Source: Halomonas sp. McH1-25
GTDB lineage: Bacteria; Pseudomonadota; Gammaproteobacteria; Pseudomonadales; Halomonadaceae
Length of the DNA: 64,000 bases
Reading direction: 5' to 3'
NCBI RefSeq assembly: GCF_022348165.1
Contig: NZ_JAKRFI010000001.1
Span: 930,001 to 994,000 of the forward strand
Made by a program: the position numbers and the translations under genes. Below the pieces are notes generated by a model. The model did no database searches. It saw only the letters and a program-made list of their open reading frames with translations, and was not told where the DNA came from. Positions within the stretch are counted from its first letter, which is position 1. Each line of letters begins with the position of its first letter. Below are positions 28,779 through 36,879 of the stretch, one piece after another.

Positions 28779-30166
28779 ACCTCGGCAACTGGCTCTACAG
28801 CCTGGCTCCCTCGCCGGGCTGGCTGCTTGTCGTCATTCTCGTGATAGCACTGACCGAATCCCTTGCCGTGGTCGGCTTGGTGGTTCCCGGCGTGGTGCTG
28901 ATGACTGCCGCCGCTTCACTGGCCGGTCATTACGACCTGTCGATTCCTTTGATCTTGCTCTTTGCCTTTGTCGGCGCCGTCATTGGCGATGGCGCCAGCT
29001 TCCTGCTCGGCTATACCCAGCGTGAGCGCATCCCGGCTTTTTGGCCGTTCAAGCAACACCCTGAATGGCTGTCCCGCGGTGCACGTTTCTTTCAGCGCTA
29101 TGGCGTGATGTCGGTACTCATCGGCCGTTTCGTCGGCCCGGTACGCCCCGTCGTGCCGATGATCGCAGGCATGATGCGCATGTCACCGATCACCTTCGCC
29201 TGGTCCAACGTAGGTTCGGCAATGCTATGGGCACCAGCCTACGTCCTCCCCGGTTACCTTCTGGGACGCACTTGGCAACAGTTGCTGACTCTCCCGCCGG
29301 GCAGTGACCGCTGGCTGATCATGCTGGCGGGCATCGTCATCGTACTCGCTTTGGTCTTTTCCCTGCTGCGCCATCAACTGGCCCGGGAAGGCAGGCTCTA
29401 CCGGCGCCTCGCCTACTACGCCAGCCAGCGCGGCTGGCGGCGGCGGCTCTGGCATGCCCTGCGTCTCTCTTATCCGGGGGGTGAGTTCCCACTGGCTTCG
29501 CTGGTCCTGCTGGTGACCAGCCTGACGGCCCTAAGCGCCTGGACCTTATGGGTGCTAGAGCGGGGAACGCCCCTGACAATCGACACACAACTGCAGACAT
29601 TCCTCGCAGCCTTTTCGGAGCCGTTACTGCTCCAGTTGGCTGCCTGGCTAGCCGAGGCGGGCGACATGCTGGGCAGAACGGCACTGGTCCTGCCATGGTT
29701 GCTGTGGTTGCTGTGGCGTCGCCAGACCGCTGCCCTGCTGCATCTGCTGGGCGGTTTGGGCGCCATCACCCTGGCCAACGTCCTGTTCGGACAGCTGTCG
29801 CTAGGCACCGCCCTCGATACCGCAACGATCGACTATCCCAGCGAATTGGTCTCAGCCTCGGTCGTGCTCAGCGGGTTGATGGCGGCCTACGTCTCGGAAA
29901 GCTTAACGTCCCGGTTTCGAGCTATCGCCTATTGGGTAGCCATTTTGCTCAGCCTAGCCATGGGCCTGGCCTGCCTGCTACTCGACATTGCGTGGCTCAG
30001 CGGCCTGGTGGGAGGCGCCCTGCTGGGATTGACGCTCAGCGCCTTGATTCGTGTCAGCTATCATTTTTTCGCGGTCCAGCCGCCGCTACGCCCGCCCTGG
30101 CTTACCCTGAGCCTGGCTTCGCTGATGCTGGGCATGGCGCGCATCGTCTGGCTTCCACCCGTCTGA
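28775..30166 (+). CDS. DedA-PAP2 fusion membrane protein, PAP2 part degenerate
   Basis: The N-terminal ~200 residues are a DedA (SNARE-associated) domain: ESLAVVGLVVPGVVLMTAA, FVGAVIGDGASFLLGY, and the hallmark RYGVMSVLIGRFVGPVRPVVPMIAGMM. DedA proteins move undecaprenyl phosphate or phospholipids across the inner membrane. The C-terminal ~220 residues have the helix layout of a PAP2 lipid phosphatase. However, the PSGH motif reads PSEL, and the SRxxxxxHxxxD motif reads ACLLLDIAWLSG, with Ser, Arg, His and Asp all changed. Phosphatase activity is therefore doubtful. GTG start with GGAG eight bases upstream. Last gene of a coupled three-gene operon. Confidence 0.8.
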   Translation: MNLGNWLYSLAPSPGWLLVVILVIALTESLAVVGLVVPGVVLMTAAASLAGHYDLSIPLILLFAFVGAVIGDGASFLLGYTQRERIPAFWPFKQHPEWLSRGARFFQRYGVMSVLIGRFVGPVRPVVPMIAGMMRMSPITFAWSNVGSAMLWAPAYVLPGYLLGRTWQQLLTLPPGSDRWLIMLAGIVIVLALVFSLLRHQLAREGRLYRRLAYYASQRGWRRRLWHALRLSYPGGEFPLASLVLLVTSLTALSAWTLWVLERGTPLTIDTQLQTFLAAFSEPLLLQLAAWLAEAGDMLGRTALVLPWLLWLLWRRQTAALLHLLGGLGAITLANVLFGQLSLGTALDTATIDYPSELVSASVVLSGLMAAYVSESLTSRFRAIAYWVAILLSLAMGLACLLLDIAWLSGLVGGALLGLTLSALIRVSYHFFAVQPPLRPPWLTLSLASLMLGMARIVWLPPV

Positions 30167-30181
30167 TTTGCGCCAGCCCCG

Positions 30182-30805
30182 CTACCCCAGGGCGAGCCAC
30201 ACGCCGACGCCGATCATCAATGTTCCCGCGATGCGGTTGAGCAGACGCACACCGCCACCCTTGGCCAGCATGCGGCTCGCGGTGCGCCCTCCCCCGGCAT
30301 ACAGCAGCAGGCAGGAGAACTCGAGCATCAGGATTATCGCGACCAGGATCGCCAACTGCGAGGCCAGTGGCAAAGAGGCATCGAGAAACGGCGGCAACAG
30401 CGCAATGAAGAAGGCCCAGCCCTTGGGGTTGGCCACCGCCGTGACGAATCCCTGGGTCAACAAATGGGTGCGCGATACCGAGGCGCTTTCACGCGGCTCC
30501 GTAGGGATCGCCATACGCCCGCGCGAGCGCCACATCATGATGCCCAGATAGGCCAGATAGGCTCCACCCAGCCACTTGAACGCCAGGAAGAGCTCGGGCT
30601 GACGCAACATCAATGCCGCCACACCGGCCCCGGCGGAGACCGCCACCAGTCCGACGCCGACGAGCTCGCCGGCCATCATCCAGAGTGCCCGACGCACCCC
30701 GACGGTCATCCCCAGCACCATCGACAGCGTCATGCACATGCCCGGGGTCAGCGAGACCAAAAAGAACGTGGGAATGAAGACGGACAGCAGCGACAAATTG
30801 ATCAC
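30182..30805 (-). CDS. LysE/RhtB family amino-acid exporter
   Basis: A 207-residue inner-membrane protein with six hydrophobic helices and the LysE hallmarks TPGMCMTLSMVLGMTVGVRRALWMMAGE and, near residue 125, GFVTAVANPKGWAFFIALLPPFL. These transporters expel amino acids or related small molecules by proton exchange; the substrate cannot be told from sequence. The frame runs on upstream into ubiX, but the GTG at 30805 has GGGGAG seven bases upstream, gives the family length, and overlaps the ubiX stop (GTGA), so it is the last gene of mpl-ubiX-lysE. Confidence 0.88.
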   Translation of the reverse strand: MINLSLLSVFIPTFFLVSLTPGMCMTLSMVLGMTVGVRRALWMMAGELVGVGLVAVSAGAGVAALMLRQPELFLAFKWLGGAYLAYLGIMMWRSRGRMAIPTEPRESASVSRTHLLTQGFVTAVANPKGWAFFIALLPPFLDASLPLASQLAILVAIILMLEFSCLLLYAGGGRTASRMLAKGGGVRLLNRIAGTLMIGVGVWLALG

Positions 30806-31431
30806 ACCGATTCTCCCCAGCGGGGCATGAGTTGATGGTCGACGCCCAACTGGTTGAGGATCCGCGCGACGATAAAATCGACCATTGCGGCGACACTGTC
30901 GGGACGGTGATAGAAGCCCGGCGCTGCCGGCAGAATGACTGCACCCAGCTGGCTCAGCTTGAGCATATGCTCCAGATGTATGGCCGAGAATGGCGTTTCG
31001 CGCGGCACCAGGATCAGCTGGCGACGCTCCTTGAGCGCCACGTCCGCGGCCCGCTCGATGAGATTGTTGCTGGCCCCGGTGGCCACGGCCGACAGCGTAC
31101 CTGTCGAACACGGGCAGATGACCATCGAGGCCGGTGCACCGGAGCCCGACGCCACGGGCGCCATCCAGTCCTCGCGACCGAAGCAACGGATCTGTCCTGG
31201 CGCCGCTGCACAACGCTCGGCCAACGCATCGGCGAGCTTCGCCGGCTGCGCCGGCAGCTTCTCGTCGGTCTCGGTGGCAATGACCATGTGCGCCGCCTTC
31301 GACACCATCACCCAGACCTCATGGTTGGCGGCCACCAGGCATTCGATAAGGCGCAAACCGTACTGCGCTCCCGACGCGCCGGTGAGAGCGACGGTAACCG
31401 GCGCGGCGAAACCGACTGCATCTTCAGCCAT
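30802..31431 (-). CDS. ubiX: Flavin prenyltransferase
   Basis: Makes prenylated FMN, the cofactor that UbiD needs for decarboxylation in ubiquinone synthesis. The 209-residue protein starts with a polar extension, then VTVALTGASGAQYGLRLIECLV, the SGSGAPASMVICPCSTGTLSAVATGASNNLIERAADVALKERRQLILVPRETPFSAIHLEHMLKL core, and the C-terminal GFYHRPDSVAAMVDFIVARILNQLG. All are typical. It overlaps mpl by eight bases and the LysE gene by four. ubiD is not in the window. Confidence 0.96.
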   Translation of the reverse strand: MAEDAVGFAAPVTVALTGASGAQYGLRLIECLVAANHEVWVMVSKAAHMVIATETDEKLPAQPAKLADALAERCAAAPGQIRCFGREDWMAPVASGSGAPASMVICPCSTGTLSAVATGASNNLIERAADVALKERRQLILVPRETPFSAIHLEHMLKLSQLGAVILPAAPGFYHRPDSVAAMVDFIVARILNQLGVDHQLMPRWGESV

Positions 31432-32791
31432 GCCGGCGCTCCAGCGCAGCCAGCAGCTTGGCGTGAATACCGCCGAAGCCGCCGTTGGACATGACGACGA
31501 TGCGGTCGTTACGACGTGCCTGCTTCACTACGGCCTCGACCAGCGCATCGATGTCTTCGACACGGCTGGCAGGCACCGGACTTGCTTCCAGAATGGCGTC
31601 CAACGACCAGTCGAGCCCCGGTGGCTGATACCACCACACCGTGTCGGCATCCGCCACACAGCCGGCCAGGCGCTCCTTCAAGGTACCCAGACGCATGGTA
31701 TTGGAGCGTGGCTCGATGACCGCCAGGAGCCTACCCGACGGCGTGGCGGCACGCAGCCCGTGCAGGGTGGTGGCAATCGCCGTGGGGTGGTGGGCGAAGT
31801 CGTCGATCACCTGGATACCGGCCACCTCGCCACGGATCTCCTGACGCCGCCGCGGTGTTTCGAAGCGTGCCAGCGCTGCACATCCCCTGGCCAGGTCGAC
31901 GCCACAGGTTGCCGCGGCGACCAGTGCCGCCAATGCATTGCGTGCATTGTGTTCACCGGTCAAGGCCCAGTCGACTACGGCGTCTTCAGCGCCTCGAATG
32001 ACCCGGAAACGACTGGCGTCGTCACGCTCCAGAACGAAACGCCAGTCGCTGCCCTCACCAGGGCCAAAACGCGTCACCGGCGACCAGCACCCCATCTCCA
32101 GCACGCGCTCGAGTGCCGGCTCGTCATCGGCCACCAGCACACGCCCCTGGCTAGGTATCGTGCGCATCAAGTGATGAAACTGACGTTCGATTGCCGCCAG
32201 GTCAGCAAAGATATCGGCGTGATCGAACTCGAGATTGTTGAGTACTGCCACGTCGGGGCGGTAGTGAACGAACTTGGAACGCTTGTCGAAAAAGGCCGTG
32301 TCGTATTCGTCGGCCTCGATCACGAATGGCGCCTGCGCATTGCCCAGCCGAGCGGAGACTCCGAAATTGCGCGGTACGCCGCCGATCAAAAAGCCCGGCG
32401 CCAGCCCCGCCGACTCCAGCAACCAAGCCAGCAGGCTGGCCGTCGTGGTCTTGCCATGTGTCCCGGCCACTGCCAGCACCTGCCGTCCGGGCAGGACGTG
32501 TTCGGCCAGCCATTGCGGCCCCGAGACATATGCCAGCTTGGCATCGAGCACTGCCTCGACTTCGGGATTGCCACGTGACAGGGCATTGCCGATGACCACC
32601 AGATCGGGACGCGGCTCGAGATTGGCCGCCCGGTAGCCATCGCAAAGAACGATGCCCGCCTCTTCGAGTTGCGTGCTCATCGGCGGGTAGACATTGGCAT
32701 CGGAGCCGCTGACGCGGTGGCCCAGGTCTCGGGCCAGCAGCGCCAAACTGCCCATGAAAGTGCCACAGATACCAAGGATATGGACGTGCAT
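31424..32791 (-). CDS. mpl: UDP-MurNAc L-alanyl-gamma-D-glutamyl-meso-diaminopimelate ligase
   Basis: Murein-recycling ligase that joins the recovered tripeptide to UDP-MurNAc. It has the Mur ligase fold: an N-terminal Rossmann segment HVHILGICGTFMGSLALLARDLGH, the ATP loop VAGTHGKTTTASLLAWLLE near residue 115, EADEYDTAFFDKRSKFVHYRPDVAVLNNLEFDHADIF, and GEHNARNALAA. The open frame extends to 32965, but ATG 32791 (MHVHILGICG) gives 455 aa, which matches the family. It is first in mpl-ubiX-lysE and diverges from the phosphofructokinase gene. Confidence 0.96.
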   Translation of the reverse strand: MHVHILGICGTFMGSLALLARDLGHRVSGSDANVYPPMSTQLEEAGIVLCDGYRAANLEPRPDLVVIGNALSRGNPEVEAVLDAKLAYVSGPQWLAEHVLPGRQVLAVAGTHGKTTTASLLAWLLESAGLAPGFLIGGVPRNFGVSARLGNAQAPFVIEADEYDTAFFDKRSKFVHYRPDVAVLNNLEFDHADIFADLAAIERQFHHLMRTIPSQGRVLVADDEPALERVLEMGCWSPVTRFGPGEGSDWRFVLERDDASRFRVIRGAEDAVVDWALTGEHNARNALAALVAAATCGVDLARGCAALARFETPRRRQEIRGEVAGIQVIDDFAHHPTAIATTLHGLRAATPSGRLLAVIEPRSNTMRLGTLKERLAGCVADADTVWWYQPPGLDWSLDAILEASPVPASRVEDIDALVEAVVKQARRNDRIVVMSNGGFGGIHAKLLAALERRHG

Positions 32792-33049
32792 GAGGCCTCT
32801 CGTCATGTGGATCCTAGCGTCATCGTGCGTTGCGCCAGGCTCAGAAGGCAACGACAATGCCTCGGCCCGAACGACACATTGACAAACGCGTGAGACTAGC
32901 ATGGCCGGGCTCACAGCCACCAGCGGCCAGCGCTGTCGCGCCTGCTGCTGCCGTGCAGCACGCATCGCTTTCGGCTATGATAGGCCCCATAGACAAGCTC
33001 AGATCTCTTTATTTTCAAAGTAAAAAATACAGGAGCAAAGGAAGCCCCC

Positions 33050-34309
33050 ATGGCAAAGTACAATGCCTTCTATGCCCAGTCCGGCGGCGTCACGGCGGTC
33101 ATCAATGCCAGTGCCTGCGGCGTAATCGAAGCCTGTCGCCGAGAGTCGGATCGCATCGGCAAGGTGTATGCCGGCCGTAGCGGCATCATCGGCGCCCTGA
33201 CCGAAGACCTGATCGACGTTTCCCAGGAATCCGACGACGCCATTGCCGCTCTGCGCCATACTCCGGGGGGCGCCTTTGGCTCCTGCCGCTACAAGCTGAA
33301 GGATATCGAGACCCATCGTGCTCAGTACGAGCGTCTGATCGAGGTCTTCAAGGCCCACGATATCCGTTATTTCTTCTACAACGGTGGCGGCGACAGCGCC
33401 GATACCTGCCTCAAGGTCTCCCAACTATCCGAAAAGATGGGTTACCCGCTGACCGCCATCCATGTGCCCAAGACCGTCGACAACGACCTGCCGGTTACCG
33501 ACAACTCGCCGGGCTTCGGCAGCGTGGCCAAGTACATCGCCACCTCAACCCGTGAAGCCGCCCTCGACATCGCCTCCATGTGCGCCACCTCGACCAAGGT
33601 CTTCGTGCTCGAGGTTATGGGTCGTCATGCCGGCTGGATCGCGGCTGCCGGCGCCCTGGCCGGCAACGGCGAGGGCGAGCCGCCACACATGGTCATTTTC
33701 CCCGAGATCGCCTTCGATCGCGCCGCGGTCATGGCCCGAGTCGAGGAGTCCGTCAAGAAATACGGATATTGTGTGATCGTGGTATCCGAGGGCGCCCGCT
33801 ACGAGGACGGCACCTTCCTGGCCGACGCCGGCAACACCGATGCCTTCGGTCATCGCCAACTGGGCGGCGTCGCCCCGACCCTCGCCGGCATGATCAAGCA
33901 GGATCTGGGTTACAAATACCATTGGGCCGTGGCCGACTACCTGCAACGTGCCGCACGCCACCTGGCCTCGAAGACCGATGTCGAGCAGTCCTACGCGGTC
34001 GGCAAGAAAGCCGTGGAACTGGCCCTCGACGGCAAGAACGCGATGATGCCGGCTATCAAGCGGGTCAGCGACAGCCCGTACGAGTGGGCCGTCGAGGCGG
34101 CGCCGCTGGCGGAAGTCGCCAATAAGGAAAAGTTCATGCCGCGCGATTTCATTCGCGAGGATGGCTTCGGCATCACCGAGGTCTGCCGTCGCTACCTGAC
34201 GCCACTGATTCAGGGCGAGGATTTCCCGCCGTTCGAGAACGGCCTGCCCAAGGTCGCCAAGCTTAAGCTGGCTCGGGTCGAGCGCAAGCTACCCAATTTC
34301 GAGCTCTAA
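33050..34309 (+). CDS. pfp: Pyrophosphate-dependent 6-phosphofructokinase
   Basis: Interconverts fructose 6-phosphate and fructose 1,6-bisphosphate using pyrophosphate. Family motifs are YAQSGGVTAVINASACGV at the N-terminus, the phosphodonor site FYNGGGDSADTCLK near residue 110, the catalytic PKTVDNDLPVTDNSPGFG near 137, and VMGRHAGWIAAA near 190. The Asp of GGGD and the Lys of PKTVDND (ATP-dependent enzymes have Gly at both) point to PPi rather than ATP as donor. 419 aa. A TATGAT box at 32976-32981 may be its -10. It stands alone, with pyrophosphatase 2 kb downstream. This reversible enzyme suits organisms that mainly use the Entner-Doudoroff path. Confidence 0.93.
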   Translation: MAKYNAFYAQSGGVTAVINASACGVIEACRRESDRIGKVYAGRSGIIGALTEDLIDVSQESDDAIAALRHTPGGAFGSCRYKLKDIETHRAQYERLIEVFKAHDIRYFFYNGGGDSADTCLKVSQLSEKMGYPLTAIHVPKTVDNDLPVTDNSPGFGSVAKYIATSTREAALDIASMCATSTKVFVLEVMGRHAGWIAAAGALAGNGEGEPPHMVIFPEIAFDRAAVMARVEESVKKYGYCVIVVSEGARYEDGTFLADAGNTDAFGHRQLGGVAPTLAGMIKQDLGYKYHWAVADYLQRAARHLASKTDVEQSYAVGKKAVELALDGKNAMMPAIKRVSDSPYEWAVEAAPLAEVANKEKFMPRDFIREDGFGITEVCRRYLTPLIQGEDFPPFENGLPKVAKLKLARVERKLPNFEL

Positions 34310-34331
34310 GACGCCAAGGCGGCCTTTCTGT

Positions 34332-34360
34332 GTTCGCCCCGGCACATCGTCGGGGCGAAC
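34332..34360. terminator. Hairpin between convergent pfp and the kinase gene
   Basis: A perfect 10-base stem (GTTCGCCCCG / CGGGGCGAAC) with a nine-base loop, between two converging stops at 34309 and 34372. No T-run follows on either strand, so it is either a weak terminator or an mRNA 3'-end stabiliser. Confidence 0.5.
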
Positions 34361-34371
34361 GCATTCTGATG

Positions 34372-36114
34372 CTACTTCAGCAACCAGGACAGCAACAGCA
34401 GCAGCAACAGGATGCCGGCAATCCCCTGCCAAAGGATGGCCGGTTCGCGCCGTGAATGTGTCCCCTCTCCTTGCGGCGACTTACGCGGCTCGCGCAGGGC
34501 GTAGGCGAATTCGGCAAGGCGACGGAAGCGCAGTGCCCGTTGAGGATCCAACGCACGTCGCAGCGCATCGTCGAGATCGCTGGATACCTCGGGGTTACGG
34601 ATACGCGCACTGCAGTAGTCGAGCTGCTCCAGGTCGGTGTGGCTGCGCAACTGACTCGGCGCCCGTTCATAGGGCAGGCTATCGGTCAGCAGCCAATAGA
34701 TCGTCGATGCCAAGGCATACTGGTCGCTACGGCGTCCCACATCGGTATCCAAGGCATACTCCGGCGCGCTGTGTTCATTGAGCCCTACCTGGCGCGCCAG
34801 TTCTCTGGCCTTTTTGTGGCCGTCCACCTCGCGCAGGTGGCAGGCGCTGAAATCGGTCAGCACCACTTGGCCATGCGCATCGATAAGCACGTTATCGGGG
34901 TGAATCTGCTGGTGCAGCACATCGCGTCGATGCAACGCCTGCACCGCCTTGGTCAATTGACGTGCAATATCCAAGCGTTGAGCCAGGCTAGCCTGGGGGT
35001 GCCGGCGCACCCACTCCGTCAGCGTCGTGCCGTCGACGTACGCCATCAGGTAATAAAGATGCTGACGTGGCCGCGCGAGCTCTACGACCTTGGCCACGAA
35101 TGCCGAATTGACCCGCTCGACGATCCACTGCTGCAGCAGAAAATGCTCCAGGTAGGCATTGCGGCTCGACAGCTCGGGACTGGGCGCTTTGAGGACCATC
35201 TCCCGTTCGCTGCGCAAGTCGCGCATGCGATAGACGCGCGCCTGGGCGGTTTTCGACAACACCGCCTGGACTTCCAACCCATCGAGGCGATCGCCGACGT
35301 TGAGTTCGGGAGGCACCGGCAAATTGCCATAATGCCGTAAGGGACGGTCGGGTTCCTCCTCGGGCAGGCGATCGATACGCACCAACTGAAAGCAGAATTG
35401 ATCGGCGCCATAGCCACGCTCGGCGGCACGGGCCTGGGCCGATTCGGCAAGGCGCTCGCAAGCGGCATCCAGATCGCTGACGTCGGAGCGGATCAGTTGC
35501 ACATAGTCCGACGGCATCAACGTGCCGCGTACGGCGCGCGTGGTGAACAGAAACAGGTCGCCCTGCTTGAGCGGCATGCGCACGTAATCGATATCGAGGT
35601 TACCGTCCAACCCAAGCGCCCGGGATGGGTAGCGGTAGCCACCCAAGTCGGTCACGTGATCGCGGGTCAACTGCTCGAACTCGGCACCCCGCAGACGAAA
35701 CACCAGCGTGTCGCCCATATGGAAAAGGTGCGCTTCCCGGTCGCGCAGCACCATGGCCGACATCGAACTGACGTAACTGCCGCCCTTGATGTAGCCGCTT
35801 TGGCTGTAGCTCCAGCTGTTGAGGGCCCGCAGCACACGGGTTGCGGACGTCTTGATATCCCAATGCTCGGGCGTCGAATAGTAGTCGGCGAGAAAGCCAC
35901 GCACACTGAGGTCGCCGGCCTGCTTGGCGATGGCGTTGCGCCAGGTAGAATCGCTGATCAGGGCGCAAACTCCCTTGCTACGCAGGGTATTGCCTTCGGC
36001 AACCTGAACCGACATGGAACTACGATGCCGGCGGCGCTCCGGGGCCACGAAGGCCTGGCCGTAGCTCAAGGACAAGGCTTGCTCCGCCAAGATGATTCCC
36101 CTCGAATTGCACAT
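34372..36114 (-). CDS. PP2C-like / protein-kinase-like bifunctional protein, both domains degenerate
   Basis: About 580 residues in the order of the bacterial bifunctional PP2C phosphatase/Ser-Thr kinase family. The N-terminal ~240 residues are PP2C-like (LSLSYGQAFVAPERR, KGVCALISD, LFHMGDTLVFRL, GDLFLFTTRAVRG). The kinase domain follows (VLSKTAQARVYRM; Lys in EMVLKAP), and a C-terminal membrane anchor (ILWQGIAGILLLLLLLSWLLK). In the PP2C part DGMGG and SDG are lost. In the kinase the HRD catalytic loop reads HQQIHPDN (about 401-403), with Gln in place of the catalytic Asp, and DFG reads DFS. It may be a membrane-held pseudoenzyme. Start: ATG 36114 lacks a Shine-Dalgarno; TTG 36090 has AGGGG seven bases upstream. 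Confidence 0.8.
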   Translation of the reverse strand: MCNSRGIILAEQALSLSYGQAFVAPERRRHRSSMSVQVAEGNTLRSKGVCALISDSTWRNAIAKQAGDLSVRGFLADYYSTPEHWDIKTSATRVLRALNSWSYSQSGYIKGGSYVSSMSAMVLRDREAHLFHMGDTLVFRLRGAEFEQLTRDHVTDLGGYRYPSRALGLDGNLDIDYVRMPLKQGDLFLFTTRAVRGTLMPSDYVQLIRSDVSDLDAACERLAESAQARAAERGYGADQFCFQLVRIDRLPEEEPDRPLRHYGNLPVPPELNVGDRLDGLEVQAVLSKTAQARVYRMRDLRSEREMVLKAPSPELSSRNAYLEHFLLQQWIVERVNSAFVAKVVELARPRQHLYYLMAYVDGTTLTEWVRRHPQASLAQRLDIARQLTKAVQALHRRDVLHQQIHPDNVLIDAHGQVVLTDFSACHLREVDGHKKARELARQVGLNEHSAPEYALDTDVGRRSDQYALASTIYWLLTDSLPYERAPSQLRSHTDLEQLDYCSARIRNPEVSSDLDDALRRALDPQRALRFRRLAEFAYALREPRKSPQGEGTHSRREPAILWQGIAGILLLLLLLSWLLK

Positions 36115-36184
36115 TAGCCCGTCATGATACCCTTGACACCAGCTACAGCCTATCGCCCATTGGCTAACATGCCGGTGCGTGCCT

Positions 36185-36218
36185 ACGATTGGTAATCGTC
36201 AAGGGCAGTTCGTATAAT
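36185..36218 (+). promoter_or_regulatory. ppa promoter with dyad over the -35
   Basis: A sigma-70 promoter TTGGTA (36189-36194), an 18-base spacer, then a perfect TATAAT (36213-36218), 43 bases before the ppa start. A perfect small dyad, ACGATT-GGT-AATCGT (36185-36199), covers the -35 element and could be a regulator site; I do not recognise it. Confidence 0.75.
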
Positions 36219-36261
36219 TCGGCGAATTTTCGCTTTCATGGCCAACCGCAAGGACTCGACA

Positions 36262-36792
36262 ATGAGCTTCAACCAGATCCCCGCAGGCAAGGACCTCCCC
36301 CACGATGTTTACGTGGCGATCGAGATCCCTGCCAATCATGCGCCGATCAAGTATGAGATCGACAAGGACATGGACGCCCTGCTAGTGGATCGCTTCATGG
36401 CCACGCCCATGTTCTACCCGGCCAATTACGGTTTCATTCCCAACACCCTGGCCGATGATGGCGACCCCCTCGACGCCCTGGTGGTCACGCCGTATCCGGT
36501 TCAGCCCGGTAGCGTCATCCGTGCACGCCCGGTGGGCATCCTCAACATGACCGACGAAGCCGGCGAAGACGCCAAGCTGGTCTGCGTGCCTCACCAGAAG
36601 CTGACCGCACTGTACGATGAGGTCAACGAAGTCACCGATCTGCCGGAGCTGCTGCGCCAGCAGATCGCGCACTTCTTCGAAAACTACAAGGATCTCGAGA
36701 AGGGCAAGTGGGTCAAAGTCGAATCCTGGGATGGCGCCGACGCGGCACGCAAGGCCATCGAGAAGGCTGCGGCTGCCTATCAGGATCAGTAA
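36262..36792 (+). CDS. ppa: Inorganic pyrophosphatase
   Basis: Family I soluble pyrophosphatase, hydrolysing PPi to two phosphates with Mg2+. The start at 36262 ([18 protein letters not shown]) has AAGGA seven bases upstream and gives 176 aa, identical in length to E. coli Ppa. Conserved residues are in [27 protein letters not shown], the [11 protein letters not shown] metal motif near residue 66, [12 protein letters not shown] near 95, and [17 protein letters not shown]. It removes pyrophosphate released in biosynthesis and thus competes with, or balances, the PPi-phosphofructokinase encoded 2 kb upstream. Confidence 0.97.
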   Translation: MSFNQIPAGKDLPHDVYVAIEIPANHAPIKYEIDKDMDALLVDRFMATPMFYPANYGFIPNTLADDGDPLDALVVTPYPVQPGSVIRARPVGILNMTDEAGEDAKLVCVPHQKLTALYDEVNEVTDLPELLRQQIAHFFENYKDLEKGKWVKVESWDGADAARKAIEKAAAAYQDQ

Positions 36793-36818
36793 TCTCGCAG
36801 CCCCAAGACGCACTTCAC

Positions 36819-36852
36819 GACAAGGGCCGCCCTCTAGAGGGCGGCCCTTGTC
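36819..36852. terminator. Perfect palindromic hairpin after ppa
   Basis: A 34-base perfect palindrome with 15-base arms beginning GACAAGGGCCGCCCT around a central CTAG, placed between the converging ppa and DUF2333 genes. The T-run is poor on the plus strand, but the stem is very strong. It probably terminates both. Confidence 0.75.
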
Positions 36853-36879
36853 GATTATTCCCTGCAGAATGTGGAATGG

